Source: Mycobacterium marseillense
GTDB taxonomy: Bacteria > Actinomycetota > Actinomycetes > Mycobacteriales > Mycobacteriaceae
Assembly: GCF_010731675.1 (NCBI RefSeq)
Contig: NZ_AP022584.1
Span: 434,001 to 498,000, forward strand
DNA length: 64,000 nucleotides
Direction: 5' to 3'
Shown here piece after piece: positions 48,035 to 58,098 of the stretch. The notes beneath the pieces are model-generated. The model saw nothing but the letters and a program-made list of their open reading frames with translations. It ran no database searches and was not told the DNA's origin. Positions within the stretch are counted from its first letter, which is position 1; the number at the start of each line of letters is the position of its first letter. Made by a program: the position numbers and the translations under genes.

Positions 48035-49591
48035 ATGGGTTTGTCTCGCCGCGGTATGAGCGCGCGCACGCTGCTGATCTGGACGTCGATCGCTGCCGTT
48101 GCGCTGCTTGTGGCGGGCTGCGAGCGCGTGGTGGTGGGCCGCGCCGTCATGTCCGAGCCCAAGCTGGGGCAGGCGGTGGAGTGGACGCCGTGCCGGGCCG
48201 CGAACCCGAAGATCAAGCTGCCGGCCGGCGCGTTGTGCGGCAAGCTGGCGGTGCCGGTCGACTACGACAACCTCGACGGCGACGACGCCACGCTGGCGAT
48301 GATTCGTTTTCCCGCGACCGGGGACAAGATCGGTTCGTTGGTGATCAACCCCGGCGGGCCGGGGGAGTCCGGCATCGAAGCGGCGCTCGGCGTCGTCCAG
48401 TCGTTGCCGAAGCGGGTCCGCGAACGCTTCGACCTCGTCGGCTTCGATCCCCGCGGGGTGGGCGCGTCGCGACCGGCGGTCTGGTGCAACTCCGACGCCG
48501 ACAACGACCGGCTGCGCACCGAGCCGAACGTGGACTACAGCCCGGCCGGTGTGGCCCACATCGAGGACGAGACCAAGCAGTTCGTCGGTCGCTGCGTCGA
48601 CAAGATGGGCAAGGGCTTTCTGGCCAACATCGGCACGGTCAACGTCGCCCGGGACCTCGATGCCATCCGGGCGGCGCTGGGCGATGACAAGCTGACCTAC
48701 CTCGGCTACTCCTATGGCACCCGGATCGGCTCGGCGTATGCCGAGGCCTACCCGAACAAGGTGCGCGCGATGATTCTCGACGGCGCCGTCGACCCCAACG
48801 CCGATCCCATCGAAGCCGATCTGCGGCAGGCCAAGGGATTCCAGGACGCGTTCAACAACTATGCCGCCGACTGCGCGAAGCAACCGACGTGCCCGCTGGG
48901 CACCGACCCGGCCAAGGCCGTCGACGTCTACCACAGCCTGGTCGACCCGATGGTCGACCCCGACAACCCCATGATCGGCCGGCCGGTCCCGACCAACGAC
49001 CCGCGCGGACTGAGCTACAGCGACGCCATCGTCGGCACCATCATGGCGCTGTACTCACCCAACTTGTGGCACCACCTGACCGACGGCCTGTCCGAACTCG
49101 TCGACCACCACGGCGACACCCTGCTCGCCCTGGCCGACATGTACATGCGCCGCGACGTGCACGGCCACTACACCAACGCCACCGACGCGCGGGTGGCCGT
49201 CAACTGCGTGGACCAGCCGCCGATTACCGACCGGGCCAAGGTGATTGACGAAGACCGCCGCTCCCGGGAGATCGCACCGTTCATGAGCTACGGGCAGTTC
49301 ACCGGCCACGCCCCGCTGGGCACCTGCGCGTTCTGGCCCGTGCCGCCGACGAGCAAGCCGCACACGATCTCCGCGCCCGGGCTGGCGCCGACGGTGGTGG
49401 TGTCGACCACCCACGACCCGGCGACCCCCTACAAGGCCGGCGTGGATTTGGCCAACCAGCTGCGCAGCTCGCTGCTGACCTACGACGGAACCCAGCACAC
49501 GGTCGTCTTCCAGGGCGACGGGTGCATCGACAACTATGTGACGGCCTATCTGGTCGGCGGCACCACCCCGCCCAGCGGCGCCAAGTGCTGA
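48035..49591 (+). CDS. caeA: Lipoprotein serine protease CaeA/Hip1
   Basis: A 518-residue alpha/beta-hydrolase-fold lipoprotein orthologous to Rv2224c (CaeA/Hip1), an envelope serine protease that processes GroEL2 and affects host responses. A signal peptide with lipobox LLVAGC is followed by the TAP-like hydrolase: the oxyanion region INPGGPGESG, the nucleophile serine in LGYSYGTRIG (about 228), the aspartate in TTHDPATPYKAG and the histidine in YDGTQHTVVFQ. ATG 48035. A tandem paralogue follows. Confidence 0.93.
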   Translation: MGLSRRGMSARTLLIWTSIAAVALLVAGCERVVVGRAVMSEPKLGQAVEWTPCRAANPKIKLPAGALCGKLAVPVDYDNLDGDDATLAMIRFPATGDKIGSLVINPGGPGESGIEAALGVVQSLPKRVRERFDLVGFDPRGVGASRPAVWCNSDADNDRLRTEPNVDYSPAGVAHIEDETKQFVGRCVDKMGKGFLANIGTVNVARDLDAIRAALGDDKLTYLGYSYGTRIGSAYAEAYPNKVRAMILDGAVDPNADPIEADLRQAKGFQDAFNNYAADCAKQPTCPLGTDPAKAVDVYHSLVDPMVDPDNPMIGRPVPTNDPRGLSYSDAIVGTIMALYSPNLWHHLTDGLSELVDHHGDTLLALADMYMRRDVHGHYTNATDARVAVNCVDQPPITDRAKVIDEDRRSREIAPFMSYGQFTGHAPLGTCAFWPVPPTSKPHTISAPGLAPTVVVSTTHDPATPYKAGVDLANQLRSSLLTYDGTQHTVVFQGDGCIDNYVTAYLVGGTTPPSGAKC

Positions 49592-49610
49592 GCCGCGCGA
49601 TCATTTCCGC

Positions 49611-49679
49611 GCCGAACGTGCACTCACGGCGGGATTTTCGTCGATTCGTCGCCGTGAGCGCACGCTCGGCGAGCGAGGC
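49611..49679. repeat. Intergenic hairpin repeat between the two proteases
   Basis: Twenty-base arms (49611-49630, GCCGAACGTGCACTCACGGC, and 49651-49670) pair with two mismatches around a 20-base loop. The right arm runs into TCGGCGAGCGAGGC (49666-49679), the same 14 bases found after the hairpin at 17766-17834. It lies in the gap between caeA and its paralogue and may also terminate caeA transcripts. Confidence 0.65.
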
Positions 49680-49744
49680 AGCCGAGACCAAGGCGTAATC
49701 ATTTCGCGCCGCCACGGGTACCCGCGGCTGCAACGATGACAGCC

Positions 49745-51298
49745 ATGTCGCGCCTGAGATCCGTGAGCTCGGCGCTGCTTTCATTCGGTCTGGTGCTCAC
49801 CGGCTGCGCCGGACTGCCGGTGGCCGGCGCGACGCCCGAACCCGGGGCCGGGCAAACCCCGGCCCCCAACCCGCCGGCGGCCGCGGTTCCGCAGGGCTGG
49901 GGAAGCTGCGACCAATTCGTCTCGGACACAAGCGATATCCCCGCCGCGCGATGCACCACGGTGTCGGTCCCGATCGACTACAACAACCCCGGCGGCGCCC
50001 AGGCCAAACTGGCGGTCATCCGCGTGCCCGCGACCGGACAACGGATGGGATCGCTGCTCGTCAATCCCGGCGGACCCGGCGGCTCGGCGGTCGACATGGT
50101 GGCCGCGATGGCGCCGGACCTGGAGAACTCGGCGATCCGGCGCAACTTCGACCTGGTCGGCTTCGACCCACGCGGGGTGGGCCACTCCACCCCGCCGCTG
50201 CGCTGCCGCACCGACGCCGAGTTCGACGCGTATCGGCAAGAACCGATGGTCGACTACAGCCCGGCCGGCGTCGCGCACATCGAGCAGCTCTACCGGCAGC
50301 TGGCCCAGCAGTGCGTCAACCGGATGGGCGCCGCGTTTTTGGCCAACACCGGCACCGCGTCCGTCGCGCGTGACATGGACGCGGTGCGCCAGGCGCTGGG
50401 CGACGAACAGATCAACTACCTGGGATACAGCTACGGCACCGAGCTGGGCACCGCCTACCTGGAGAAGTTCAGCAACCACGTGCGGGCGATGGTGCTCGAC
50501 GGTGCCATCGACCCGACGGTCGGGCCCATCGACGAGAACGTCAACCAAATGGCCGGATTCCAAACCGCTTTCAACGACTACGCCACCGACTGCGCCCGCT
50601 CGCCGGGCTGCCCGCTGGGCACCGACCCGTCCCAATTCGTCGCCCGCTACCACGCCCTGGTCGACCCGCTGGCCACCAAGCCGGGCCGCACCGCGGACCC
50701 GCGCGGGCTGAGTTACGCCGACGCGACCACCGGCACCGTCAACGCGCTCTACACGCCGACGCACTGGAAATACCTGACCAGCGGCCTGCTCGGCCTGGCG
50801 CGCGGCACCGACGCCGGCGACCTGCTGCTGCTCGCCGACGACTATCAGGGGCGAGACCGCACCGGGCATTACTCCAACGACCAGGACGCGTTCAACGCGA
50901 TCCGCTGCGTCGACGCCCCGAATCCGACCGACCAGGCCAGCTGGGTGACCGCGGATCAGCGGATCCGCCAGGCCGCGCCCTTCCTGAGCTACGGACCGTT
51001 CACCGGAAACGCTCCCCGCGATTTGTGCGCGCTGTGGCCCGTCCCGCCGACGTCGGCGCCGCACGCCGCGCCGCCCATGGCGCCGGGCAAGGTCGTCGTC
51101 GTCTCCACCACGCACGACCCGGCGACCCCGTATCAGGCCGGGGTGAACCTCGCCCGCCAGTTGGGCGGACCGCTGATCACCTACGACGGCACGCAGCACA
51201 CCGCGGTCTTCAATGGCGACCAGTGCGTGGACAACGCCGTGGTGCGCTACCTGGTCGCGGGCGCGCCGCCGCCGGCGTCCTACCGCTGCGGCTCCTGA
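49745..51298 (+). CDS. Lipoprotein protease, CaeA paralogue (Rv2223c-like)
   Basis: A 517-residue tandem paralogue of CaeA. Signal peptide with lipobox GLVLTGC; a Pro/Ala-rich linker follows. The catalytic set is retained: INPGGPGGSA-type oxyanion (VNPGGPGGSAVDM), nucleophile in LGYSYGTELG, aspartate in TTHDPATPYQAG and histidine in YDGTQHTAVFN. It may therefore be active, unlike some tandem copies that lose residues. ATG 49745 is preferred over an in-frame ATG nine bases upstream. Confidence 0.9.
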   Translation: MSRLRSVSSALLSFGLVLTGCAGLPVAGATPEPGAGQTPAPNPPAAAVPQGWGSCDQFVSDTSDIPAARCTTVSVPIDYNNPGGAQAKLAVIRVPATGQRMGSLLVNPGGPGGSAVDMVAAMAPDLENSAIRRNFDLVGFDPRGVGHSTPPLRCRTDAEFDAYRQEPMVDYSPAGVAHIEQLYRQLAQQCVNRMGAAFLANTGTASVARDMDAVRQALGDEQINYLGYSYGTELGTAYLEKFSNHVRAMVLDGAIDPTVGPIDENVNQMAGFQTAFNDYATDCARSPGCPLGTDPSQFVARYHALVDPLATKPGRTADPRGLSYADATTGTVNALYTPTHWKYLTSGLLGLARGTDAGDLLLLADDYQGRDRTGHYSNDQDAFNAIRCVDAPNPTDQASWVTADQRIRQAAPFLSYGPFTGNAPRDLCALWPVPPTSAPHAAPPMAPGKVVVVSTTHDPATPYQAGVNLARQLGGPLITYDGTQHTAVFNGDQCVDNAVVRYLVAGAPPPASYRCGS

Positions 51299-51352
51299 CC
51301 AGCCCTGGGCGGCCCCGCGCGCGACCATCGCAACGCTTCTGAGCGGGCATCG

Positions 51353-51368
51353 GTAACACAGAATTAAC
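51353..51368. promoter_or_regulatory. Possible GlnR-like site upstream of glnA2
   Basis: GTAAC-ACAGAA-TTAAC (51353-51368) matches the GTnAC-n6-GnAAC pattern of actinobacterial GlnR boxes except for T instead of G in the second half. It ends 23 bp before the glnA2 start codon. The mismatch makes it a weak call; the site upstream of glnA1 is a full match. Confidence 0.35.
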
Positions 51369-51391
51369 AGCCGTTGCATACTGTTCGAGTT

Positions 51392-52735
51392 ATGGATCGC
51401 CAGAAGGAATTCGTGCTGCGCACGCTCGAGGAACGAGACATCCGCTTCGTTCGGCTGTGGTTCACCGATGTGCTCGGCTTCCTCAAGTCGGTCGCCATCG
51501 CCCCGGCCGAACTCGAAGGCGCCTTCGAGGAGGGCATCGGCTTCGACGGCTCCTCGATCGAGGGCTTCTCGCGGGTCTCGGAATCCGACACCGTGGCCAA
51601 CCCCGACCCGTCCACCTTCCAGGTGCTGCCGTGGGCCTCGCCCAGCGGCCACCACCACTCGGCGCGGATGTTCTGCGACATCACCATGCCGGACGGCTCA
51701 CCGTCCTGGGCGGACCCGCGGCACGTGCTGCGACGCCAGCTGCAGAAGGCCAACGACCTGGGCTTCTCCTGCTACGTGCACCCCGAGATCGAATTCTTTC
51801 TGTTGAAGCCCGGTCCCGATGACGGATCGGTGCCGCCCGTTCCCGTCGACACCGCCGGCTACTTCGACCAAGCCGTCCACGACTCCGCCTCCAACTTCCG
51901 CCGCCACGCGATCGAGGCGCTGGAGTTCATGGGCATCTCGGTGGAATTCAGCCACCACGAGGGCGCGCCCGGCCAGCAGGAGATCGACCTGCGCTTCGCC
52001 GACGCCCTGTCGATGGCCGACAACGTGATGACGTTCCGCTACGTCATCAAAGAGGTGGCGATCGAAAACGGCGCCCGCGCGTCGTTCATGCCCAAGCCGT
52101 TCGGGCAACACCCCGGCTCCGCGATGCACACCCACATGAGCCTGTTCGAAGGTGACGTCAACGCCTTCCACAGCCCCGACGACCCGCTGCAGCTCTCCGA
52201 TGTGGGCAAGTCCTTCATCGCCGGGGTCCTCGAGCACGCCTCGGAGATCAGCGCCGTCACCAACCAATGGGTCAACTCCTACAAGCGACTGGTGGGCGGT
52301 GGCGAGGCGCCGACCGCCGCGTCGTGGGGTGCGGCAAACCGCTCCGCGCTGGTGCGAGTGCCGATGTACACCCCGCACAAGACGTCGTCGCGGCGCGTCG
52401 AGGTCCGCAGCCCCGACTCGGCCTGCAACCCGTACCTGACGTTCGCCGTGCTGCTGGCCGCCGGGCTGCGCGGGGTGGAAAAGGGCTACGTGCTGGGGCC
52501 GCAGGCCGAGGACAACGTGTGGGACCTGACCCCCGCCGAGCGCCAGGCGATGGGATACCGCGAGCTGCCCACAAGCCTGGACAGCGCGCTACGTGCCATG
52601 GAGTCCTCCGAGCTGGTCGCGGAAACCTTGGGGGAGCACGTCTTTGACTTCTTCCTGCGCAACAAGCGCACCGAGTGGGCGAACTACCGCAGCCACGTCA
52701 CCCCGTACGAACTGAGCACCTACCTGTCCCTGTAG
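51392..52735 (+). CDS. glnA2: Glutamine synthetase, type I (GlnA2)
   Basis: A 447-residue GS-I. N-terminal IRFVRLWFTDVLG and GFDGSSIEGFSRV, the ATP/ammonium region VHPEIEFFL, MHTHMSLFEG and the C-terminal RVEVRSPDSACNPYL are diagnostic. The adenylylation tyrosine loop seen in GlnA1 (DLYELPPEE) is here DNVWDLTPAE, without tyrosine, so it is probably not controlled by GlnE. ATG 51392 gives MDRQKEFVLRTL. It is followed by glnE on the same strand, 61 bp away. Confidence 0.94.
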   Translation: MDRQKEFVLRTLEERDIRFVRLWFTDVLGFLKSVAIAPAELEGAFEEGIGFDGSSIEGFSRVSESDTVANPDPSTFQVLPWASPSGHHHSARMFCDITMPDGSPSWADPRHVLRRQLQKANDLGFSCYVHPEIEFFLLKPGPDDGSVPPVPVDTAGYFDQAVHDSASNFRRHAIEALEFMGISVEFSHHEGAPGQQEIDLRFADALSMADNVMTFRYVIKEVAIENGARASFMPKPFGQHPGSAMHTHMSLFEGDVNAFHSPDDPLQLSDVGKSFIAGVLEHASEISAVTNQWVNSYKRLVGGGEAPTAASWGAANRSALVRVPMYTPHKTSSRRVEVRSPDSACNPYLTFAVLLAAGLRGVEKGYVLGPQAEDNVWDLTPAERQAMGYRELPTSLDSALRAMESSELVAETLGEHVFDFFLRNKRTEWANYRSHVTPYELSTYLSL

Positions 52736-52796
52736 CGCAATTCCCGTTCCGGGATGCGCCGCCCGTGCCTGAAGATCGGCCGGTTGCGCTACGGTC

Positions 52797-55784
52797 GTGG
52801 TCGTGACCAAACCCGCGACGCAGCGCCCTCGGCTGCCCAGTGTGGGCCGGCTCGGGTTGGTCGATCCGCAAGCGGCCGAACGCATAGCGCAGCTGGGCTG
52901 GCACGAGCACGACGACCAGGCACACGTCGACCTGCTGTGGTCGCTGTCGCGCGCCGCGGACCCCGACGCCGCCCTGCTGGCCCTGGTTCGGCTGGCCGAA
53001 AACCCCGACGCCGGATGGAACGAGCTCAATGCCGCCCTGCTGGCCGAACGCCCCCTGCGCGGGCGGCTGTTCGGTGTGCTCGGCGCGTCGCTGGCCCTCG
53101 GTGATCACCTGATCGCCCAGCCGCAGTCCTGGAAACTCTTGCGCGGCAACGTCACACTGCCCACCCACGATCAGCTGTGCGCGACGTTCACCGAGTGCGT
53201 CGAGGAGGCGCTGGCCGACCCCGGTTCGGCGATGGTGCGCCTTCGCACCCTGTACCGCGATCAGCTGCTGGTGCTGGCCGGGCTCGACCTGGCCGCCACG
53301 GTCGAGGACGAACCGGTGGTCCCGTTCACCGTGGTGGCCGCCCACCTGTCGGACCTCGCCGACGCCGCGCTTGCCGCCGCGTTGCGGGTGGCCGAGACCA
53401 CCGTGTGCGGCGACAAGACGCCGCCACGCCTGGCGGTCATCGCGATGGGCAAATGCGGTGCCCGCGAACTGAACTACGTCAGCGACGTCGACGTCATCTT
53501 CGTCGCCGAGCACGCCGACACCGTCACCACCCGGGTGGCCGGCGAGATGATGCGGCTGGCCTCGGACGCGTTCTTTCAGGTCGACGCCGGGCTGCGACCG
53601 GAGGGCCGCAGCGGCGAGCTGGTCCGCACCGTCGAGTCACACGTCGCCTACTACCAGCGATGGGCGAAAACCTGGGAGTTCCAGGCGCTGCTGAAGGCGC
53701 GGGCGGCGGTGGGCGACGCGGAGCTCGGACAGCGTTACCTGGCCGCGCTGATGCCGATGGTCTGGGTCGCCTGCGAGCGCGAGGACTTCGTGGTCGAAGT
53801 GCAGGCGATGCGGCGGCGCGTCGAGCAGTTGGTGCCCGCCGAGGTCCGCGGCCGCGAGATCAAGCTCGGCAGTGGCGGACTGCGCGACGTCGAATTCGCC
53901 GTGCAGCTCCTGCAATTGGTGCACGGGCGCGGCGACGAGTCGCTGCACGTGGCGTCGACGGTCGACGCGCTGGCCGCGCTCGGACAGGGCGGCTACATCG
54001 GGCGTGAGGACGCGGCGAACCTCACCGCCTCCTACGAGTTCCTCCGGTTGCTCGAGCACCGGTTGCAGCTGCAGCGGCTCAAGCGCACCCACCTGCTGCC
54101 CGAGCCCGACGACGAGGAGGCGGTGCGCTGGCTGGCGCGGGCCGCCCACGTCCGGCCCGACGGCCGCCACGACGCGGCCGGGGTGCTGCGCGAGGAGCTG
54201 CGCCACCAGAACCTGCGGGTGTCGCAGCTGCACGCCAAGCTCTTCTACCAACCGCTGCTGGAATCGATCGGCCCGGCGGGCCTGGAGATGGCGCAGGGCA
54301 TGACCTCCGAGGCCGCCGAGCGTCAGCTGGCCGCCCTGGGCTACGAGGGCCCGCAGTCCGCGCTGAAGCACATGTCGGCGCTGGTCAACCTGAGCGGCCG
54401 GCGCGGCCGGGTGCAGTCGGTGCTGCTGCCCAGGCTGCTGAACTGGATGTCGTACACGCCCGACCCCGACGGCGGTCTGTTGGCCTACCGGCGACTCTCC
54501 GAGGCGCTGTCGGGGGAAAGTTGGTACCTGGCCACGCTGCGGGACAAGCCCGCGGTCGCCCGTCGGCTCATGCACGTGCTGGGCACCTCGGCGTACGTGC
54601 CGGACCTGTTGATGCGCGCGCCCCGGGTGATCCAGGACTATGGCGACGGGCCCGGCGGCCCGCGGCTGCTGGAGGCCGACCCCGCCGCGGTGGCCCGCGC
54701 GCTGGTGGCCTCGGCCGCCCGCTACTCCGACCCCGTGCGGGCGATCGCGGGCGCACGCACTCTGCGGCGCCGCGAGCTGGCCCGGGTGGCGTCGGCCGAC
54801 CTGCTCGGCATGCTCGAGGTCGTCGACGTGTGCAAGGCGCTGACGTCGGTGTGGGTGGCGGTGCTGCAGGCCGCGATGGACGCGATGATCCGGGCCAACC
54901 TTCCCCGCGATGGCGGTAAGGCGCCGGCGACCATCGCCGTCATCGGCATGGGCCGGCTGGGCGGCGCGGAACTGGGCTACGGCTCCGACGCCGATGTGAT
55001 GTTCGTGTGCGAGCCGGCGCCCGGGGTCGAGGATTCGGTGGCCGTGCGCTGGGCGACGACGGTCGCCGAACAGGTCCGCACGCTGTTGGGGACCCCGAGC
55101 GTCGACCCGCCGCTGGAGGTCGACGCCAATTTGCGGCCCGAGGGCCGTAACGGCCCGCTGGTGCGCACCCTGGCCTCCTACGCCGCCTACTACGAGCAGT
55201 GGGCGCAGCCCTGGGAGATTCAGGCGCTGCTGCGCGCGCACGCCGTCGCCGGCGACGCCGAGCTGGGGCAGCGGTTCCTGCTGATGGCCGACAAGACGCG
55301 CTACCCACCCCACGGGGTGTCCTCGGACGCGATGCGCGAGATCCGCCGCATCAAGGCCCGCGTGGAGTCCGAGCGGTTGCCGCGCGGCGCCGACCCCAAC
55401 ACGCACACCAAGCTGGGCCGCGGGGGACTGGCCGACATCGAATGGACCGTGCAGCTGCTGCAACTGCGGCATGCCCACGAGATCCCCGCCCTGCACACCA
55501 CGTCGACGCTGGAGTGCCTGGACGCCATCGCCGAGGCCGAGCTGGTGCCCGCCGACGAGGTGGAGCTGCTGCGACAAGCCTGGCTGACCGCCACCCGCGC
55601 CCGCAACGCGCTGGTGCTGGTCCGGGGTAAACCCACCGACCAGCTGCCTGGCCCCGGACGCCAGCTGAACGCGGTCGCCGTGGCCGCGGGCTGGCCGACC
55701 GACGAGGGCGGCGAATTCTTGGACAACTATTTACGGGTGACGCGACGCGCAAAAGCGGTCGTGCGCAAGGTGTTTGGAAGTTGA
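52797..55784 (+). CDS. glnE: Glutamine synthetase adenylyltransferase
   Basis: A 995-residue bifunctional enzyme that adenylylates and deadenylylates GlnA1. Two nucleotidyltransferase domains are visible: [12 protein letters not shown] (about residue 225) for the N-terminal domain and [12 protein letters not shown] (about 725) for the C-terminal one, each followed by a GLR/PEGR segment ([32 protein letters not shown]) and PII-uridylyltransferase-like helices. GTG 52797 gives MVVTKPATQ as in M. tuberculosis; GTG 52803 is also possible. The next gene overlaps its stop region. Confidence 0.95.
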   Translation: MVVTKPATQRPRLPSVGRLGLVDPQAAERIAQLGWHEHDDQAHVDLLWSLSRAADPDAALLALVRLAENPDAGWNELNAALLAERPLRGRLFGVLGASLALGDHLIAQPQSWKLLRGNVTLPTHDQLCATFTECVEEALADPGSAMVRLRTLYRDQLLVLAGLDLAATVEDEPVVPFTVVAAHLSDLADAALAAALRVAETTVCGDKTPPRLAVIAMGKCGARELNYVSDVDVIFVAEHADTVTTRVAGEMMRLASDAFFQVDAGLRPEGRSGELVRTVESHVAYYQRWAKTWEFQALLKARAAVGDAELGQRYLAALMPMVWVACEREDFVVEVQAMRRRVEQLVPAEVRGREIKLGSGGLRDVEFAVQLLQLVHGRGDESLHVASTVDALAALGQGGYIGREDAANLTASYEFLRLLEHRLQLQRLKRTHLLPEPDDEEAVRWLARAAHVRPDGRHDAAGVLREELRHQNLRVSQLHAKLFYQPLLESIGPAGLEMAQGMTSEAAERQLAALGYEGPQSALKHMSALVNLSGRRGRVQSVLLPRLLNWMSYTPDPDGGLLAYRRLSEALSGESWYLATLRDKPAVARRLMHVLGTSAYVPDLLMRAPRVIQDYGDGPGGPRLLEADPAAVARALVASAARYSDPVRAIAGARTLRRRELARVASADLLGMLEVVDVCKALTSVWVAVLQAAMDAMIRANLPRDGGKAPATIAVIGMGRLGGAELGYGSDADVMFVCEPAPGVEDSVAVRWATTVAEQVRTLLGTPSVDPPLEVDANLRPEGRNGPLVRTLASYAAYYEQWAQPWEIQALLRAHAVAGDAELGQRFLLMADKTRYPPHGVSSDAMREIRRIKARVESERLPRGADPNTHTKLGRGGLADIEWTVQLLQLRHAHEIPALHTTSTLECLDAIAEAELVPADEVELLRQAWLTATRARNALVLVRGKPTDQLPGPGRQLNAVAVAAGWPTDEGGEFLDNYLRVTRRAKAVVRKVFGS

Positions 55785-55801
55785 GTCAGGAGGCCGGCGC
55801 G

Positions 55802-56425
55802 TTGGACGCCATATTCGAGGTGCTCAGCGCGACGGAAGCCGATCGCGTGACCGCGCTGTATGCGCCGCTGGCCGATGCGGTTCGCGAGCTCGTCGACGCG
55901 ACCATCCGGACCGAAGCCGACGACGACGTCGTCGCCGACGCGCGGTCGGCGATCGAGGCCGTCACCGCGTCGTTGCGGCAACGCACCCGCCCGATGGGGG
56001 TGAGCTACCGCGTCGACGGCCGCCCGCTTCCGCTGGGCAACGCCGCGATCGGCGTGTGCAACCCCATCGCCCCGCCGATCGTCGTGCACCACGAGGGCGA
56101 GGGGCGCTGCTGGAGCGAGTTCGTCCTCGGCTCGGCCTACGAGGGACCGCCCAAGCTGGTGCACGGCGGCGTGAGCGCCCTGGTGCTCGACCACATGCTC
56201 GGCGAGGCCGCCAGCGAGGGCTTGTCCAAGGCGCGGTTCACCGGGACCATCACCGTGAAGTATCTGCGCGGCACCCCGCTGGGCCCGCTTCGCTGTGAGG
56301 CGTGGGTCGACGGCAAGGAGGGCCGCAAAGTCTTTGCGCGCGGCACCATTTCGGATTCCGAAGGCGTCACCGTCGAGGCCGACGGTGTGTTCATCGAGCC
56401 GGCCTGGGCGGCGGAGGAGCAGTGA
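55802..56425 (+). CDS. Hotdog-fold acyl-CoA thioesterase
   Basis: A 207-residue PaaI/THEM4-like thioesterase. The active-site region GPPKLVHGGVSALVLDHMLG near residue 120 shows the HGG and the acidic residue of the helix. The TTG at 55802 is chosen because AGGAGG (55788-55793) lies eight bases upstream; a TTG at 55781 overlapping the glnE stop is a longer alternative. The stop overlaps the next GTG by four bases. Acyl substrate unknown; the N-terminal 60 residues are helical and acidic. Confidence 0.78.
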   Translation: MDAIFEVLSATEADRVTALYAPLADAVRELVDATIRTEADDDVVADARSAIEAVTASLRQRTRPMGVSYRVDGRPLPLGNAAIGVCNPIAPPIVVHHEGEGRCWSEFVLGSAYEGPPKLVHGGVSALVLDHMLGEAASEGLSKARFTGTITVKYLRGTPLGPLRCEAWVDGKEGRKVFARGTISDSEGVTVEADGVFIEPAWAAEEQ

Positions 56426-57282
56426 AGTTCTACATCAGCAGCGCCTTCCTGAACACCCGCGAGATCATCGAACTCGCCAAGGCAGCCGACGAACTGGGCT
56501 ACGACGGGATCGGCATCCCCGACCACGTCGTCAACCTCGAGACGCTGGACACGCCGTATCCCTATACCAAGGACGGGGAACGGCGCTGGCAGCCTTTCAC
56601 CGACTGGCCCGATCCCTGGGTCCTCGTCGGGGCGCTCGCCCAAATCACCACGCGGTTGCGGTTCGTCAACACCGTCTACATTCCCGCGATGCGCAACCCG
56701 TACTCGGCAGCGAAAGCCATTGGCACCGCGGCGGTTTTGGCGTCGGGCCGGGTGGAGCTTGGCATCGGCGTGGGCTGGTGCCGCGAGGAATTCGCCTTGA
56801 TGGGTGAGCGATTCGAGGCCCGCGGCAAACGCACCGACGAAATGATCGAGCTGATGCGGGCGCTGTGGTCGCCGGGCTGGACGGAGTTCGAGGGTGAGTT
56901 CTATTCCGCGCCGCGCCTCGAGATGCAGCCCACCCCGCCGCCGATCCCGGTGTACGTCGGCGGGCTCAGCGAGATCGCGCTGCGCCGAGCCGCCCGCAAC
57001 GACGGCTGGATCGGCGATTTGATCAACACCGAGCGGGCGCTCGAGGCCATCGGTCGGCTGCGGGAGATGCGGGCCGAAAACGGGTTGTCCATGGAAGATT
57101 TCACCGTTCTCACCCCGTTGACCGACGCGTTCACCACGGCCGACTATCAGCGGGCGGAGGCGGGCGGCATCACCGGGATCATCACGATGCCGTGGATGTT
57201 CTACGCCGGGCCCGACGCCAGCCTGGACGACAAGATCGACGGCATGCAGCGCTTCCGCAAGGATCTCGCGCTCGACGGCTAA
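56422..57282 (+). CDS. LLM-class (probably F420-dependent) oxidoreductase
   Basis: A 286-residue luciferase-like monooxygenase family protein. N-terminal KFYISSAFLNTREIIELAK, GYDGIGIPDHVVN, the core LASGRVELGIGVGWCREEF and PPIPVYVGGLSEIALRRAA are typical of mycobacterial F420-dependent members. GTG 56422 overlaps the thioesterase stop (GTGA), so the two are coupled and possibly act on the same acyl or lipid substrate. From memory this pair is not between glnE and glnA1 in M. tuberculosis. Confidence 0.87.
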   Translation: MKFYISSAFLNTREIIELAKAADELGYDGIGIPDHVVNLETLDTPYPYTKDGERRWQPFTDWPDPWVLVGALAQITTRLRFVNTVYIPAMRNPYSAAKAIGTAAVLASGRVELGIGVGWCREEFALMGERFEARGKRTDEMIELMRALWSPGWTEFEGEFYSAPRLEMQPTPPPIPVYVGGLSEIALRRAARNDGWIGDLINTERALEAIGRLREMRAENGLSMEDFTVLTPLTDAFTTADYQRAEAGGITGIITMPWMFYAGPDASLDDKIDGMQRFRKDLALDG

Positions 57283-57425
57283 CCCATCGTCAAGATCGCC
57301 GATGCGGCCAGCGCCATGATGACCGTCAAGGCTACAAAGATCACCGCGATCGCTGCTCGCACGATTTCGTCTTCGCTGGCCGGCCAGCGAAGAGTACGGG
57401 AGTTCACGACAGCCCCGTTGCTCAT
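57279..57425 (-). CDS. Small single-pass membrane protein
   Basis: A candidate 48-residue protein from ATG 57425: a polar N-terminus (MSNGAVVNSRTLRWPASEDE) and one transmembrane helix (IAVIFVALTVIMALAASAIL) at the C-terminus. It is convergent with the LLM oxidoreductase, overlapping by four bases. There is no strong ribosome-binding site and the frame is open further upstream, so start and reality are uncertain; the clean helix and Arg/Trp border favour a real gene. Confidence 0.5.
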   Translation of the reverse strand: MSNGAVVNSRTLRWPASEDEIVRAAIAVIFVALTVIMALAASAILTMG

Positions 57426-57843
57426 GCCAGATCCATGCCGCGACCCGAGCCTGACTTGCGCGACCGCAGCGGTTGCGATCGTCCAATCAGCCATCGCGAG
57501 GCCCGCGGTCGGCCACAACGGCTCAGTTGCAGGCGAAGGCTCGAGGCTTGTCATGTAGTCAACGATACGAAGTGAGCGTAACTAGATCAGCCACAGTTGA
57601 GACAAAGCTGGCTAACGGTACGAGCACGGAATGATATCCAGCACAAGACTCTTGGTGCGGCTGCCAGCGCGCTCCTTCGAGACCGGATGGGCCGCAAGAT
57701 CCAGCGCGGTCAATGACCTTGTCAGCCTGTCCCGGTGGGGGCACAACGGACCGACAATCTTGGGGCAAGAGCCGCGCGCGTCGCCGGCCCGGCTCCGGGT
57801 CAGCGCTCGAATCGCTCAATACCTTCGACGTCTTCGCGCCCTA
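57426..57843. other. Degenerate sequence without clear gene
   Basis: No confident coding region on either strand. A 43-codon frame (57713-57843) ending ALESLNTFDVFAP can be read but has no recognised family. Composition is mixed and several frames are interrupted, as expected for a decayed mobile or toxin-type region that continues to the right. Confidence 0.45.
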
Positions 57844-58098
57844 AACTCCTGACTTCGTCATAGGTGAGCACACCGGCGGCGGCGGAGGGGGTGGCGGCTG
57901 ACCGCGATCAAAGGCGCTATCGGCGGTGCTATAGGTGGCGGGGTGATCACCCCGGAAATCGGCGGCGCTGGTGCAATACCTGGGGCTGTCCTAGGCTTTG
58001 TCGGCGGCTTCGCGAAAGGGCTTTTGGAAGCGCCGGTTAAAGCCGCAGTTGAGGGCGCGGTGGAATGCGTCGTCGATCCGATCCCAGGGGTGCCATGA
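57844..58098 (+). pseudogene. Broken glycine-zipper protein, C-terminal remnant
   Basis: After a Gly-rich run (GEHTGGGGGGGG) and a one-base frameshift, an open frame reads TAIKGAIGGAIGGGVITP, then EIGGAGAIPGAVLGFVGGFA, then KGLLEAPVKAAVEGAVE with a final CVVDPIPGVP before the stop. This is a glycine zipper, a membrane-inserting pattern seen at the C-terminus of some type VII-secreted toxins and lipoproteins. No intact N-terminus is visible. The stop overlaps the ATG of a membrane-protein gene (ATGA), so the original gene was coupled to it. Confidence 0.6.

Noticed and set aside
49781..51658. A 625-residue open frame opposite the second protease and glnA2 start
   Set aside because: Spans two real genes in antisense; composition typical of a GC-rich shadow.
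53637..55577. A 646-residue open frame opposite glnE
   Set aside because: Antisense shadow of glnE with His/Gln/Arg-rich translation and no motif.
57631..57852. A 73-residue open frame in the decayed region
   Set aside because: No ribosome-binding site, no family and no coupling to neighbours; not enough to call a gene.
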